Positions 7,231 through 16,460 of a stretch of 64,000 nt of DNA are shown here, one piece after another; position 1 is the first letter of the stretch, and each line of letters begins with the position of its first letter. Under the pieces are notes generated by a model. That model did no database searches, was not told the origin of the DNA, and was given only the letters and a program-made list of their open reading frames with translations. The stretch lies in assembly GCA_033064195.1 (NCBI GenBank), contig JARBJD010000350.1:1-64000 (forward strand), written 5' to 3'. The position numbers and the translations under genes were made by a program. This stretch comes from Blattamonas nauphoetae (lineage: Eukaryota; Preaxostyla; Oxymonadida).

Positions 7231-10200
7231 TTATTCGATTGGATAATCAGTTGCTTTCAGTCCATTGATGAATGGAGGACACGATTCATTTTCAAGTACG
7301 ATTGCCTTCAGATGAATTCCACTGAGACTGAGTTTCTGTTGTTGTATTTTCGCAATCTCAAATCCAGTAGTGTCATCGTCAGAATGAACTCTTCTTGTTT
7401 GAAAGTTCAGTGTTGTCGTTCCTGTTTTCTCACCATTGAGGCACTTCACATAGTCGTCACTCGTGATATTTGTTTTCTTCAGAGACACTCCTTTAATTTT
7501 GCATTTCTCATCGAGAGAGTAGCACTTGGGTGCAAGACAGATCATCTGTTCACCTTCCTTCTCAATTGCTAATCCCAACAACTTCTTCTCATCATCGACT
7601 CCTTTTTCAGGATTGGGAAACCATTCAAATTTGTGAGTATCATAGAATTCTTTGTCAGCAATAACATGTTCAAATTGTTGATGGATTCCAGCAGTCGGAT
7701 CACCACTAATTGCCCAATAAGCCGAGTCAGTGTCTCCCTCACAGAAATGAATTTTGTTCATGTCTAGACATTTGTACATGAAGTTGTAGATGAAATTCAG
7801 ATACCAGAACTTGGCAGTATCGAGTGTGAATACTGCTTCTTGCAGACATGTTTTGCATGATGCTTTCTCACGATCTTCAATCACAATATAGTTGTCCTCA
7901 TTGATCTCTCGAGTCGCTACAAATCCTTTCATCATTTGCTTCAAGTATGTTCTCTTTTCATTGCAGATTGTGATTGAGTTGTACTTCTCAGTGTTCATTC
8001 CATCATATCCGAAGCTTCCATTCAAGTTGGTCATACAGAACTGTTCCTTTCCTTTGTTTCCAACTTTCATTGCTCCAATTCGATCATTCATAAATGAGGT
8101 CACGAATGGTTCGAATCCAGCATGTCTCGAGAACACCATCACACTCTTTATTTCATCAATCATGAAGTGGCAGTGGTCGATGAGGAACCACAGATAGTAT
8201 GTCGAAAAGAACATGTACTGATCGTGTGTGCTCAAGAGTTGGGTCAGCTTCCGTTGTTTGTCATCAGTCTTCAATCCATGTTTCTTCATCAACGAATATG
8301 TCTTCTCTCCTATGTTCTCTTCTGTTGTATTGACAACAATGTTTCTGAAGATTGGTGGGAAGTTAATGAAATCATTTATGTACTTCTCTTCGATGTGTCC
8401 TTTCAACTCAGCAACAAACAATGTCTTCTGATTCTTGTTCTCGATGATCTCCCGACATTCTTTATCTCCAGTTGCGGTGTACAAACATCTTCCTGGCATG
8501 TACATTCTGTGTTTAGTATATGGATTGTTCTTGTTCTTGATTGATGAGAAAGCACTTGGATACAGGGAATTGAAATCAACACCACAAACGTGAGTCATTC
8601 TGTGTTCTGTATCGGTTGATTTGACAACACCATCTTCATACTTGAAGTGATTGATTGGAGTCACATCTTTGATATTCTGTCGATGTTGAACATTCGATAA
8701 TCCACCAGTCACTGCTGCTCTCAGTTTGTGATATGTTTGCTCATGTGTCAGAGTCATCGGCAATGATTTCCAGATACAATACTTCTTGAGTTGATTCCTC
8801 AATCTTGTGAGATGTTCATCTTTGTCTGACTTGTAAGTGTTGCAGTAGTCACAGCATATCTTTACATTCTCTTTTGAATGTCCTTTCGAATTATCGATTC
8901 TATCCAATGTTGGTCGAACTGCTTGTGTGAAGTGGCACTTGCAGATGTAGCACACTTTCTTGCATTGTTGAACAAACCACTCATAGTCTGCTTCATTGAC
9001 GTTTTTGTTAGTATTTCGATGAGCTTTCTGGTCTTCATACCTGTATCCTTCCACTTTGTACTTCCAGTATTGTTTGGTGATTTTGATTGGCCCAGAATCG
9101 TCACATTCGTTGTAGTCAGCATCAATATCAAAGTCCTTGTAGGCACATGCATATTTGATTGCTGAAGCATTGGCTGATAATGAGAGATTGTGCAGCATGT
9201 CCACTTTGTACTGGAAGTTTAGATCGATCAGATTGTCCAATGGTGCAATCATACATTCGACGTCTCTGATGTTGTAGAACTTGAGGTAATCCCATCTGTT
9301 CTTGAAGCCTTGTTTGTTCCAATCATCAAGGTACAATTGGTAATCAATGTCGGACATTTCACTGTTGTTCAGACTGGAATAGAATTCATATTTGGAGAAT
9401 GGTTCTTGTTTGCTCAGCACTGTATCGTAGTCTGATGAATCGAATGATTCGTATGCAAAGAATGATTTCTGAAGTGTGGTGTTTCCTCCAAAAGCCTTCA
9501 CTGCATTGTCCAAAGTCATTGGTCCAGTGTACGACATCATGTCAATGAATCGAAGTACCTGTTTGGTTTTCTCATGTCTGATCAAGACTTGTTTGTACTT
9601 TGTTGTTGATCCAAGGAAGCTCACCACTTTCCAATCCTTGTCAACGAGATCACGGAAGATTAGATTGATGTCAAATCTGGAACTGTTGAATCCAATCACA
9701 CTGACTTCATTCTGTGACGGAATTTCTGGATCTTCATATTGGTTGTTCTCTCGAACTGTTTCTGCATATTTGAAGAGTTCTCTGATCCACTGCTTCACAA
9801 AGTCTTTTCCATCTCGAAGATCAAAGTAGATTGACTTCACACCTGATTTTGTCTTAATTGCTGATGCAACAGAGAGAGGTTTTAGATGTGAAATCAATTG
9901 TGTATTGTCATCAGAGAACAAGTTGTCAAGAATGAGATCTTCCATTGTTTCGAAATCGTACGTGATGTAGTACTGTGTTGGTTTGAACTCATCTTGTCTC
10001 TTATGTGCCATCAAAAATTCATTCGTTTTGTTGTTGAGGATATGTGGAACGTATGGTCTTGGTGTTCGATCAAGTGCAATCTTCTTCACATGTTTTCCAT
10101 CAAGTTCCTTACAATCAGCAAGATGCTTTTCATAATCTCTCGAGAAGTGTGAATCCTTCACTTGGAATCCTCTTGATTGACAGTACGGACAGAGTTTATA

Positions 10201-10599
10201 TCCAGTGAGTTTCTCAGGATCTGAAATAAACATGACATGAACAAGAGTTGCAGAGAGAGGAACCATGAGAATTGGGACTACCAATGCATCATCATTCTCG
10301 TTGGTATATGATTGACTGAGGAAGTATCGTTTCTTATCCTCATCGTATTCATAGATGTGAACAGTTATATTTAGTATTTTCATTGTTTCTTCCATGTCTG
10401 ATGCAATATCAAATCCAGGATAGTTTTTCAAGTGTTCAGTTAATTGTTGTTGTGTTGGATTGGTGAGATTCTTGCATTTGGCAAACAGTCTATGAGCTTC
10501 AGCATTTCTGGTATTCGGCGGAATTCTATTCCCTGGTGTGTCTGGTAGTGTTTTTGTGGGAAACAGCTTGAAAGAAACAGATATTGTATGGTGAATCAA
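7231..10599 (-). CDS. polB: Polinton protein-primed-type family B DNA polymerase with inserted HNH-like module
   Basis: About 1,120 residues. Proofreading motifs: Exo I YITYDFETMED near 209, Exo II GFNSSRFDIN near 300, Exo III YNIRDVECM near 442. Polymerase motifs: A GVDFNSLYPSAF near 672, B NLNGSFGYDG near 858, C EGDTDSAYW near 952. Between the exonuclease and polymerase halves, at about residues 546-595 (plus-strand 8,815-8,960), sits a zinc-binding block CYICKC, LDRIDN, GHSKENV, CDYCNTYKSD that has the layout of an HNH endonuclease. Near residues 175-190 is a CPYC pair preceded by a beta-rich VHIYEYDED region. This enzyme would replicate the element. It overlaps the upstream gene by 74 bases. 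Confidence 0.9.
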   Translation of the reverse strand: MIHHTISVSFKLFPTKTLPDTPGNRIPPNTRNAEAHRLFAKCKNLTNPTQQQLTEHLKNYPGFDIASDMEETMKILNITVHIYEYDEDKKRYFLSQSYTNENDDALVVPILMVPLSATLVHVMFISDPEKLTGYKLCPYCQSRGFQVKDSHFSRDYEKHLADCKELDGKHVKKIALDRTPRPYVPHILNNKTNEFLMAHKRQDEFKPTQYYITYDFETMEDLILDNLFSDDNTQLISHLKPLSVASAIKTKSGVKSIYFDLRDGKDFVKQWIRELFKYAETVRENNQYEDPEIPSQNEVSVIGFNSSRFDINLIFRDLVDKDWKVVSFLGSTTKYKQVLIRHEKTKQVLRFIDMMSYTGPMTLDNAVKAFGGNTTLQKSFFAYESFDSSDYDTVLSKQEPFSKYEFYSSLNNSEMSDIDYQLYLDDWNKQGFKNRWDYLKFYNIRDVECMIAPLDNLIDLNFQYKVDMLHNLSLSANASAIKYACAYKDFDIDADYNECDDSGPIKITKQYWKYKVEGYRYEDQKAHRNTNKNVNEADYEWFVQQCKKVCYICKCHFTQAVRPTLDRIDNSKGHSKENVKICCDYCNTYKSDKDEHLTRLRNQLKKYCIWKSLPMTLTHEQTYHKLRAAVTGGLSNVQHRQNIKDVTPINHFKYEDGVVKSTDTEHRMTHVCGVDFNSLYPSAFSSIKNKNNPYTKHRMYMPGRCLYTATGDKECREIIENKNQKTLFVAELKGHIEEKYINDFINFPPIFRNIVVNTTEENIGEKTYSLMKKHGLKTDDKQRKLTQLLSTHDQYMFFSTYYLWFLIDHCHFMIDEIKSVMVFSRHAGFEPFVTSFMNDRIGAMKVGNKGKEQFCMTNLNGSFGYDGMNTEKYNSITICNEKRTYLKQMMKGFVATREINEDNYIVIEDREKASCKTCLQEAVFTLDTAKFWYLNFIYNFMYKCLDMNKIHFCEGDTDSAYWAISGDPTAGIHQQFEHVIADKEFYDTHKFEWFPNPEKGVDDEKKLLGLAIEKEGEQMICLAPKCYSLDEKCKIKGVSLKKTNITSDDYVKCLNGEKTGTTTLNFQTRRVHSDDDTTGFEIAKIQQQKLSLSGIHLKAIVLENESCPPFINGLKATDYPIE

Positions 10600-11614
10600 C
10601 GTACTTTATATTGTGTTTCTTTATATGTTCAGAAAGAATGGCGTTCGCTTTTCCTGCAACTGGGAATCTGTAAACTGCAACAAGAATCGAATGGAATGCA
10701 ATGAACATTGTCTTGGTATCCATCAGTGTTCTATCCTGTGATTCTTTGATCAGATTGATTGCATACTTGGAATACTCATCGATGTCTCCTGAACTTCTTA
10801 TCACTGTTGGGAAACTTTTCGAAGTATTTTCTAATTCTGGTCTGAAATCCTTGTAAGTAGTCTCATCTCTGTCTTTCCTTTCAACGATCTTACCGAAGTC
10901 AATACCAATCTTGAATGGATGATCCTTTTCTTTTTCATACACAGATTTGATGAAAGCAGTGATTTCTTCAATGTTCTTCAGATGATTGTGAAAGTACCAT
11001 TGATATGGTTTTCCATTGTCACTCACTTTCTCGATCTCATTCTTCTTGAACTTCCTTCTTGCATTCGTCAGACATTCATTGAATCCAAGTTTGTCTCTTG
11101 GTTCAGCGAGTAAGATACACTCGTTAAATCCATCAAATTCCTTCACTTTTCTTGATTCCATTTGTTCATTTTTCTTTTGAATGATTAACAGATTCTTCAT
11201 CCAATGATCCATCAGTTTCTCTTCAATTGATTTTAGTTTCCGTGTGATCCTGAACACTTGCTTTTTCAGTTCAGTTTCGTTCACTCTTGGATTTGCTTTC
11301 ATCTTTTGCATTTCTGCTTTCATTTCTTCATCAATCCTCTCATGTTCATGCTGATCTTCAGATGCCATCAGTTGCTGGTTTTCTAATTTGCTCAGAAATG
11401 TTGAAAGAGTCTCGCCAGGAGGTGACTGAAGATATCCGACGTCTGGATTCTGAAGCATAGACATGAGATATGCGTTCTGATGTGGGTAGTTTCTACTGTT
11501 TGGATCATACTGACGATCTTGACCATATTTGTCCTTGAATTCAAAGGTGGTATTGGGAAATAGTTGTTTGAGTTTTGTGATGGCAGATACTACAGACTTC
11601 AAAGGAGTTGTCAT
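10526..11614 (-). CDS. Unassigned Polinton protein upstream of the polymerase
   Basis: A 362-residue protein. It has a mixed N-terminus, a long charged helical stretch at about residues 90-150 (KRIDEEMKAEMQKMKANP type, strong coiled-coil character), and a C-terminal globular part. No recognised motif for an enzyme. A T-rich stretch (minus strand of 11,624-11,642) precedes the ATG. Placement next to the polymerase may suggest a replication accessory protein, but nothing in the residues proves it. Confidence 0.5.
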   Translation of the reverse strand: MTTPLKSVVSAITKLKQLFPNTTFEFKDKYGQDRQYDPNSRNYPHQNAYLMSMLQNPDVGYLQSPPGETLSTFLSKLENQQLMASEDQHEHERIDEEMKAEMQKMKANPRVNETELKKQVFRITRKLKSIEEKLMDHWMKNLLIIQKKNEQMESRKVKEFDGFNECILLAEPRDKLGFNECLTNARRKFKKNEIEKVSDNGKPYQWYFHNHLKNIEEITAFIKSVYEKEKDHPFKIGIDFGKIVERKDRDETTYKDFRPELENTSKSFPTVIRSSGDIDEYSKYAINLIKESQDRTLMDTKTMFIAFHSILVAVYRFPVAGKANAILSEHIKKHNIKYVDSPYNICFFQAVSHKNTTRHTRE

Positions 11615-11764
11615 TTTAATCCAATTAAAAAAACAAAAAAGAAAAAAAGTTTAGTGTTTATTCTGTGTTGTTGAGAACAAGCAAAAACATAATCAATACA
11701 TACTTTTTTTGACTATACTCCGGGAATGAGCAGAGAACATACAAGAGATGATATTTTTGAAGAA

Positions 11765-11868
11765 CTATTGACCGACCAAAAGCGCCCCAGGTGCCCCAGG
11801 TGGATCGCCATTTTAATTTCATTTCTATTTTGGCAGATTCACAGGTCCACAAGTCCACAAGTCCACAG
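11765..11868 (-). repeat. GC-rich repeat unit, copy A (inverted)
   Basis: The core at 11,783-11,806 is the reverse complement of a CCACCTGGGGCACCTGGGGC core found in three further copies. The flank holds a run of GTGGAC/GTCCAC triplet-like repeats. It matches copy C best, including the adjoining TTTTGG and ATGAAATTA segments. Confidence 0.8.
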
Positions 11869-12066
11869 GAGTTCAGAAATGGTCATTTATTGATGTTTAT
11901 ATACACTCTTCATCTATTCGTTTTTATATTGACCTGAGTCAAATGGAGAAAATTGTAGCCTCAAAATATCAAAGTCCACAAACATATAATTAATGTAATA
12001 TGACTGCAATAAGCAAAAAGAATAGGAAACCCATAAATGACATTTTTTTTTGTTTCTAACTAGATT

Positions 12067-12180
12067 GTGGACATGTGGACTTGTGGACCTGTGGACCTCC
12101 AAAAATAAAAACCAATTTAAAAAGCCGATCCACCTGGGGCACCTGGGGCAGTCAATCGTCTTAGGAAAACACTCATGAAA
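12067..12180 (+). repeat. GC-rich repeat unit, copy B
   Basis: GTGGAC-type short repeats, then CCAAAAATAAAAACC, then the core at 12,127-12,150, followed by GTCAAT and TAGGAAAACACTCATGAA. Nearly identical to copy D in its first ~90 bases and to copy C in its last ~30. Confidence 0.85.
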
Positions 12181-12290
12181 TACAACACCTATTCAACGAC
12201 CACCAATTCAACCACCACCAATGTCACAATCCATTTTGTCTCTCAGGACTTCATGTTCAATCAATTTTTGTGCAAAAATAATTGTTCTCC

Positions 12291-12896
12291 TTATTCCTCA
12301 ACTTTCGATCTATTTGTTTTGCCTCTTTGGTGTGGTTTTCTCTTTGCTTTGAACCAATCATCAAGTCTCACTTTGTAAACTTTCTCTTCTCCAATCACTC
12401 GATAGTGAAAAGGAACCATTACTTTCTGGTACTCACCAACGAGCTCACAATTGTATTTTCTCAATTCGTTTTCAATAAACGATTGAGTGTAGTGTTTGCG
12501 CTTCAACTCGTGTGTTCTTACTCCTTTCATCCAGTCTGATGGTTTAATCCTCCATTCAACACCTTCGTGAAGATACCTCACCACTGACTCAGATCGTTTG
12601 TATTCATCAACAAGTTCACAATTCTCACTGTGCAGAGACTCAATGAATTTCTCTTTCGTGCAACAATCATCAAATCTGTGATACAGAGTAGGATTTAGAT
12701 GCGGTCGTGCTCCTTTCACGAATGATGTGATGTATCCTTGATAAATGTCATCAGGTTTATCTTCAGTTGCATATTCAAAAGTTCCCTGTGTCAGATATGA
12801 TGTTCCACGTCGATTCAGAACAGGTTCAGTGATCAGAATTAAGTGTTCATTATTTAAGATGTCAATTAGTTTGCTTGGTGTTAAGAGGTTTGTCAT
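12291..12896 (-). CDS. Polinton-associated protein with an internal duplication
   Basis: A 201-residue basic protein. Two related segments of about 50 residues follow each other: FIESLHSENCELVDEY with WRIKPSDWMKG (about residues 84-130), and FIENELRKYNCELVGEY with YKVRLDDWFKA (about 140-185). The pattern NCELV-EY then DW-K resembles small DNA-binding repeats seen beside phage and homing nucleases, but without their usual cysteines, so the match is only structural guesswork. The start lies just after a T-rich stretch (minus strand of 12,904-12,912). Probably an accessory gene of the element. Confidence 0.6.
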   Translation of the reverse strand: MTNLLTPSKLIDILNNEHLILITEPVLNRRGTSYLTQGTFEYATEDKPDDIYQGYITSFVKGARPHLNPTLYHRFDDCCTKEKFIESLHSENCELVDEYKRSESVVRYLHEGVEWRIKPSDWMKGVRTHELKRKHYTQSFIENELRKYNCELVGEYQKVMVPFHYRVIGEEKVYKVRLDDWFKAKRKPHQRGKTNRSKVEE

Positions 12897-12984
12897 TTTA
12901 TACTACTTAAAAAATGGAACAATAAAAAAAGTTTATCGTTTATTCTTGAAGTCCCTGAATTAAATGGACCAAAAATAACCGAAG

Positions 12985-13275
12985 AGAAGAGCCTTCCCAC
13001 GTTCGTACAAGCTTCCTATAGACACCCCGATATTCCTTTGGGGATCGTTCTATCGCGATCCTTCTAAATGACTGCTGCTGGCGAAGTCCTTGAAGGGTTA
13101 AGTCTTGGGTGGGCATGTTTTACGGGCACATCTAAGTGCTGCCAACATGAACCCCGGGGACAATCTTTCGATCATCCGTCTCCAATCTAACCTCCAAATC
13201 GTTCTGCGCATCAGTCACCAGGGCACCATTTTGCCTGAGTATCTTGGAACATTACGTCGAGGGCTCAATACTTGA
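12985..13275. other. GC-richer island of unknown nature
   Basis: A ~290-base block (CCCGATATTCC, GGGTGGGCATG, AACCCCGGGGACAATC) noticeably GC-richer than both flanks. No open frame of length, no tRNA cloverleaf and no rRNA core motif was recognised on either strand. It may be a piece of an unrelated insertion. Confidence 0.35.
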
Positions 13276-13276
13276 A

Positions 13277-13650
13277 CTTGTTCTGTGACTCCTCTTCATA
13301 TACAAATTAAAAAATCAGAAAGTTAAAAAAGTTTAACGTTTGTTTTTGGATCACCCATATCTCAAGAACTACTGCTCAGATCACTCTGAAAACATCAGAA
13401 ATGAACTCAGCAGATCTGGATTGACCTTGGAAGAGGTTTGTGTGGTCGAAGCTCAAAATTGGATTTTTCAAACTTTGTCTGGATCTCCTCTTCATATACA
13501 AATTAAAAAAATCGATAAAAAATAAATCAGCGTTAATTTTGAGATCACCCATAAACCCCGAAATACTTCTCAGATCACACGAAACATGTCATATATAAAC
13601 TCGTCAGACCGATATTCTCCTTGTCAGAACAATTTTGGATGATCTCAAAA
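13277..13650 (-). repeat. Two decayed tandem copies of a Polinton-type gene start
   Basis: Copy 1 (13,277-13,471) and copy 2 (13,472-about 13,650) share CTCCTCTTCATATACAAATT, a T-rich motif, GGATCACCCATA and TCAGATCAC blocks. Read on the minus strand, each has a T-rich promoter-like run followed by an ATGAAGAGGAG start, so they look like remains of a duplicated small gene from the element. Confidence 0.55.
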
Positions 13651-13807
13651 ATTAAGGTTCATTTTGAAAAATTCATTTTTTTATTACCTGATATAGTGAT
13701 GAAAAAAGTGAAAAAATCAAATTTGACCAAAACAATCCACCAATACCACAGATGCATGGGGAGGTAGTGCACGTCATTCTGGTGCATTCTGAGCATGCCC
13801 CTGCGCC

Positions 13808-13915
13808 GTGGACCTGTGGACCTACCAAAATATAAATGAAATTATTTTGGCGATCCACCTGGGGCACCTGGGGCACTTTTGGACAGTCAATAGTCCTAGG
13901 AAAACACTCATGAAC
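13808..13915 (+). repeat. GC-rich repeat unit, copy C
   Basis: Core at 13,852-13,875, preceded by GTGGACCTGTGGAC and followed by TTTTGGACAGTCAATAG and AGGAAAACACTCATGAA. Confidence 0.85.
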
Positions 13916-13999
13916 TTCAGCACCAATGAAAAATCCACACAATCCACCACCGCCAATGTCCCTATCATTTTTATTCATTCTAAGTATGCCTCTACTCAT

Positions 14000-14094
14000 G
14001 TGGACATGTGGACTTGTGGACCGTGGACCTCCAAAAATAAAAACCAATTTAAAAAGCCGATCCACCTGGGGCACCTGGGGCAGTCAATAGGATT
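14000..14094 (+). repeat. GC-rich repeat unit, copy D
   Basis: GTGGACATGTGGACTTGTGG start, CCAAAAATAAAAACC and the core at 14,059-14,082. Nearly identical to copy B over about 90 bases. The last copy seen may mark the outer edge of the Polinton or its insertion site. Confidence 0.85.
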
Positions 14095-14469
14095 AACGAA
14101 CGACTGCCAAATGATCGTACCGATTGATCTGGTCCTGGATCGACTGAAATCAATTTTTGGAGCTCATTTTATCAAAAGAATGTAAGAATTAGGTCCAAAA
14201 TTCACCAAAATCGAAGAAGAAGGAAATGTGTGTTTTTGAGGTTGAAATTCATTTATTCCGTGTTAACTGTGATCCTCGGAGGTATCGATTTTCGCCAACT
14301 ATACTACTAGCCGAATCGAATCCGTCGCGATCGTTCGTACAAACCAAAATATCAACTGCATGTCGTATCTCCGCATATCCTTCGACCAGAAAACCGCGCC
14401 AGAATTTTCGACTGGGTCTATAATAACACCTCTGAGTGCAGTGCGGCCCAACTTCTTGCCCCAAAGCCG

Positions 14470-14940
14470 TTGTATCGTGAAAGTCTTACTTTCACACCTG
14501 ATGAAACTGGACATCAGATCGATCCATCAGTCAAAGGAGAAGCAACTTCATTCAATGCACGAAAGTGGGAGTGGGAGAGAAAGACACATATCGGTACAAA
14601 AAGGAGCGTGTTTCGTTGTTTCACAATCGACTGTCCCAATATCAAAATATCGCTGAGTCACTTTTCAACCATGACTCATTTTTCGTCAATCATGCCTTAC
14701 AATCTCTATGTGAACATCCCCGCATCAAAAATGCAATACTATCTTAATTCTCGCCAAATCAATGGAAATGTAGAAGCCACTGGACTGCACACTGACGATC
14801 CCTCAAAATGGGATTCCCTGAAGTGTACTGAATCATTCACAATACCAAAAGAGGCAAGAAAACAGTTTCACCAGTCACTCCATCATTCGAAATTACAACA
14901 GGTCCAACACAACTTAGAACGATTGAACAGCGGTTTTTGA
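14470..14940 (+). CDS. Hypothetical open frame, possibly a remnant
   Basis: An open frame of about 156 codons without a clear ATG at its head; the first ATG lies well inside. The product is polar and S/T/K-rich (KCTESFTIPKEARKQF near the end). No domain recognised. It is followed by a second overlapping frame up to 15,257 rich in S, P, R and D (DDYPFDELVSDP). It could be a fragment of a mobile element or a decayed host gene. Weak support. Confidence 0.25.
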   Translation: MYRESLTFTPDETGHQIDPSVKGEATSFNARKWEWERKTHIGTKRSVFRCFTIDCPNIKISLSHFSTMTHFSSIMPYNLYVNIPASKMQYYLNSRQINGNVEATGLHTDDPSKWDSLKCTESFTIPKEARKQFHQSLHHSKLQQVQHNLERLNSGF

Positions 14941-15257
14941 ACATCAGCCCAGTTAAACGCTGTGAAATTGGTTTCCCTCTCCAAGACCAATCTCCATCCA
15001 CCGACGATCAGTCTTCTGTCGCGATCTCAGCTCCCGTGAGGCGAGTTCGGAAGGATCATCCTCTTTTATGTGACGATTATCCTTTTGATGAGCTGGTCTC
15101 GGATCCAGTGACACCAAGACAGCCATCCTCTCGAGTTCGACGACCCCCTCCAGATCTGGGCAATTGCGTCCATGGGTATCGTTTTTCAAAAAAAGATTCA
15201 CTCATCTCACAACTATTTCTTCTATTAGGTATGTTTTACAGGAAACGAATCAACTGA

Positions 15258-16460
15258 GTGTGGATTTGGCTCACACTTTCATAGTGACATGTCGGTAAGA
15301 ATCACCCACATCAACGATACTTCATAAATCGCTCCTCTTTTCTCAAACCATCAACCTCTTGGAGACCGATCCGAAGTGAAACTAGTCAACTGTGAAAGAT
15401 GACCAGTTTTCTGTCTTTGACTCTTCTTCTCTCTCGCAGAGGGATCTTTTCTCTCGAATTGGATGGTTTACACCCAGCCTGTGAAGAATTACCTCACGAC
15501 GGTTTTATCCTCGGTTTGACACCCCATTTCACAATATCAAATAAAGAAACTCGAGAGTCTGTCGAAGTGAAACAATGAATGAAAGACTGATTTGAATGTG
15601 AGGGTGACAACAATGGCGATCACCACTCTGTCTCTCCTCTTCAATAATGAGGAGAGGTGACGAGGTAGGCTCGTTTCCAGACTCGAAAACGGTTTGTTCA
15701 CACTCGTTCTTTTCCATTTCAATCGGCAATGACCAAAATTTGAGGTTTTCATATCCGTTGTCTTTGGATTCGTCGATTTGAAAGATTTAAGATGTTACAG
15801 AAGCGAAGTGAGAACACGATCGGTCTCGCTCGAGAAATAAAGATCTAAGTCCAATTCCGATTGACCATTTTTTGAATCTTGAACTTGAAGTCTTTTGTGT
15901 TTTTTGATGATGTCAATATTTCGCGAACATTTCACAAATAGTGGCATAATTGTCAAGTGTCTCATTTGAAGCAATTGTAGGACGAAAGAAAAGTGTCTCG
16001 AATCAAAGAAAAATGAAAATTGTGAACTCGTTTCTGAATACGCTCGTGCTAGAACAGCAGTGTAATATCGACGTGAAGGAATTGAATGGATGGTTATTCC
16101 ATCGAAAGGGATGAAATGATATCGAGCTCATCATTGCACACGAAAACATGAAACACAAAGGTATTTGAGCCATCGAAATATTGTTATTGAAGAAATAAGA
16201 ATGAGTATTTCGTTCGCTTGGACAATTGGCTGTATTTTGGAGACCGACCTCACTTGCGAAAGTACCATGAAAGGTCATGAAAATACTGAAAATCTCTGTT
16301 TGAACACAAATCAATTGAACATAACAGTTGAACCACTTCGATAAAATGCAGAACCAAATGATTAAATCTCGGGGACGACTTGGATTGATCCTCCCTTTGT
16401 TACGCCGTTTGGAGGTCTCTGAAAGAAGAGAGGAAGTTTTCTTCAGTTTCGTCAAAAAAC
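15258..16460. other. Non-coding/decayed stretch
   Basis: No convincing gene. At about 15,535-15,700 a block reading AGTCTGTCGAAGTGAAACA then a GAGGAGAGGTGACGAGGTAG-like segment is a diverged relative of the palindrome arms at 25.8-26.0 and 26.4-26.5 kb, so a shared old repeat or gene-family remnant lies here. Confidence 0.4.

Larger units (their letters stand above)
11615..12290. other. Non-coding spacer with repeat copies
   Basis: Between the last large Polinton genes there is no convincing gene. The spacer holds repeat copies A (inverted) and B (direct) facing each other across about 200 AT-rich bases, which could form a stem-loop. Confidence 0.5.
1..12896. mobile_element. Polinton/Maverick-type virus-like element (left end outside window)
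   Basis: The stretch carries the diagnostic Polinton set: a family B DNA polymerase of the protein-primed kind, a retroviral-type integrase, a HerA/FtsK-like packaging ATPase and a candidate major capsid protein, with several small unassigned genes. All but the ATPase lie on the minus strand, are packed within tens of bases or overlap, and mostly share a T-rich motif before the start codon. Base composition is visibly AT-richer than the host genes after 27 kb. The left end is not in the window. The right boundary is set here at the last gene but could extend to about 14.1 kb, where related repeats occur. In the visible part it looks close to whole, with at most one or two possible breaks, which suggests a fairly young copy. 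A capsid-maturation protease was not recognised and may lie to the left. Confidence 0.88.

Noticed and set aside
8108-8118. tRNA B-box-like sequence GGTTCGAATCC
   Set aside because: It sits inside the polymerase gene, and no A-box or cloverleaf pairing lies around it. Chance match.
12985-13275. rRNA or snRNA fragment
   Set aside because: No recognised core rRNA or spliceosomal RNA motif on either strand; kept only as an unexplained GC-rich block.
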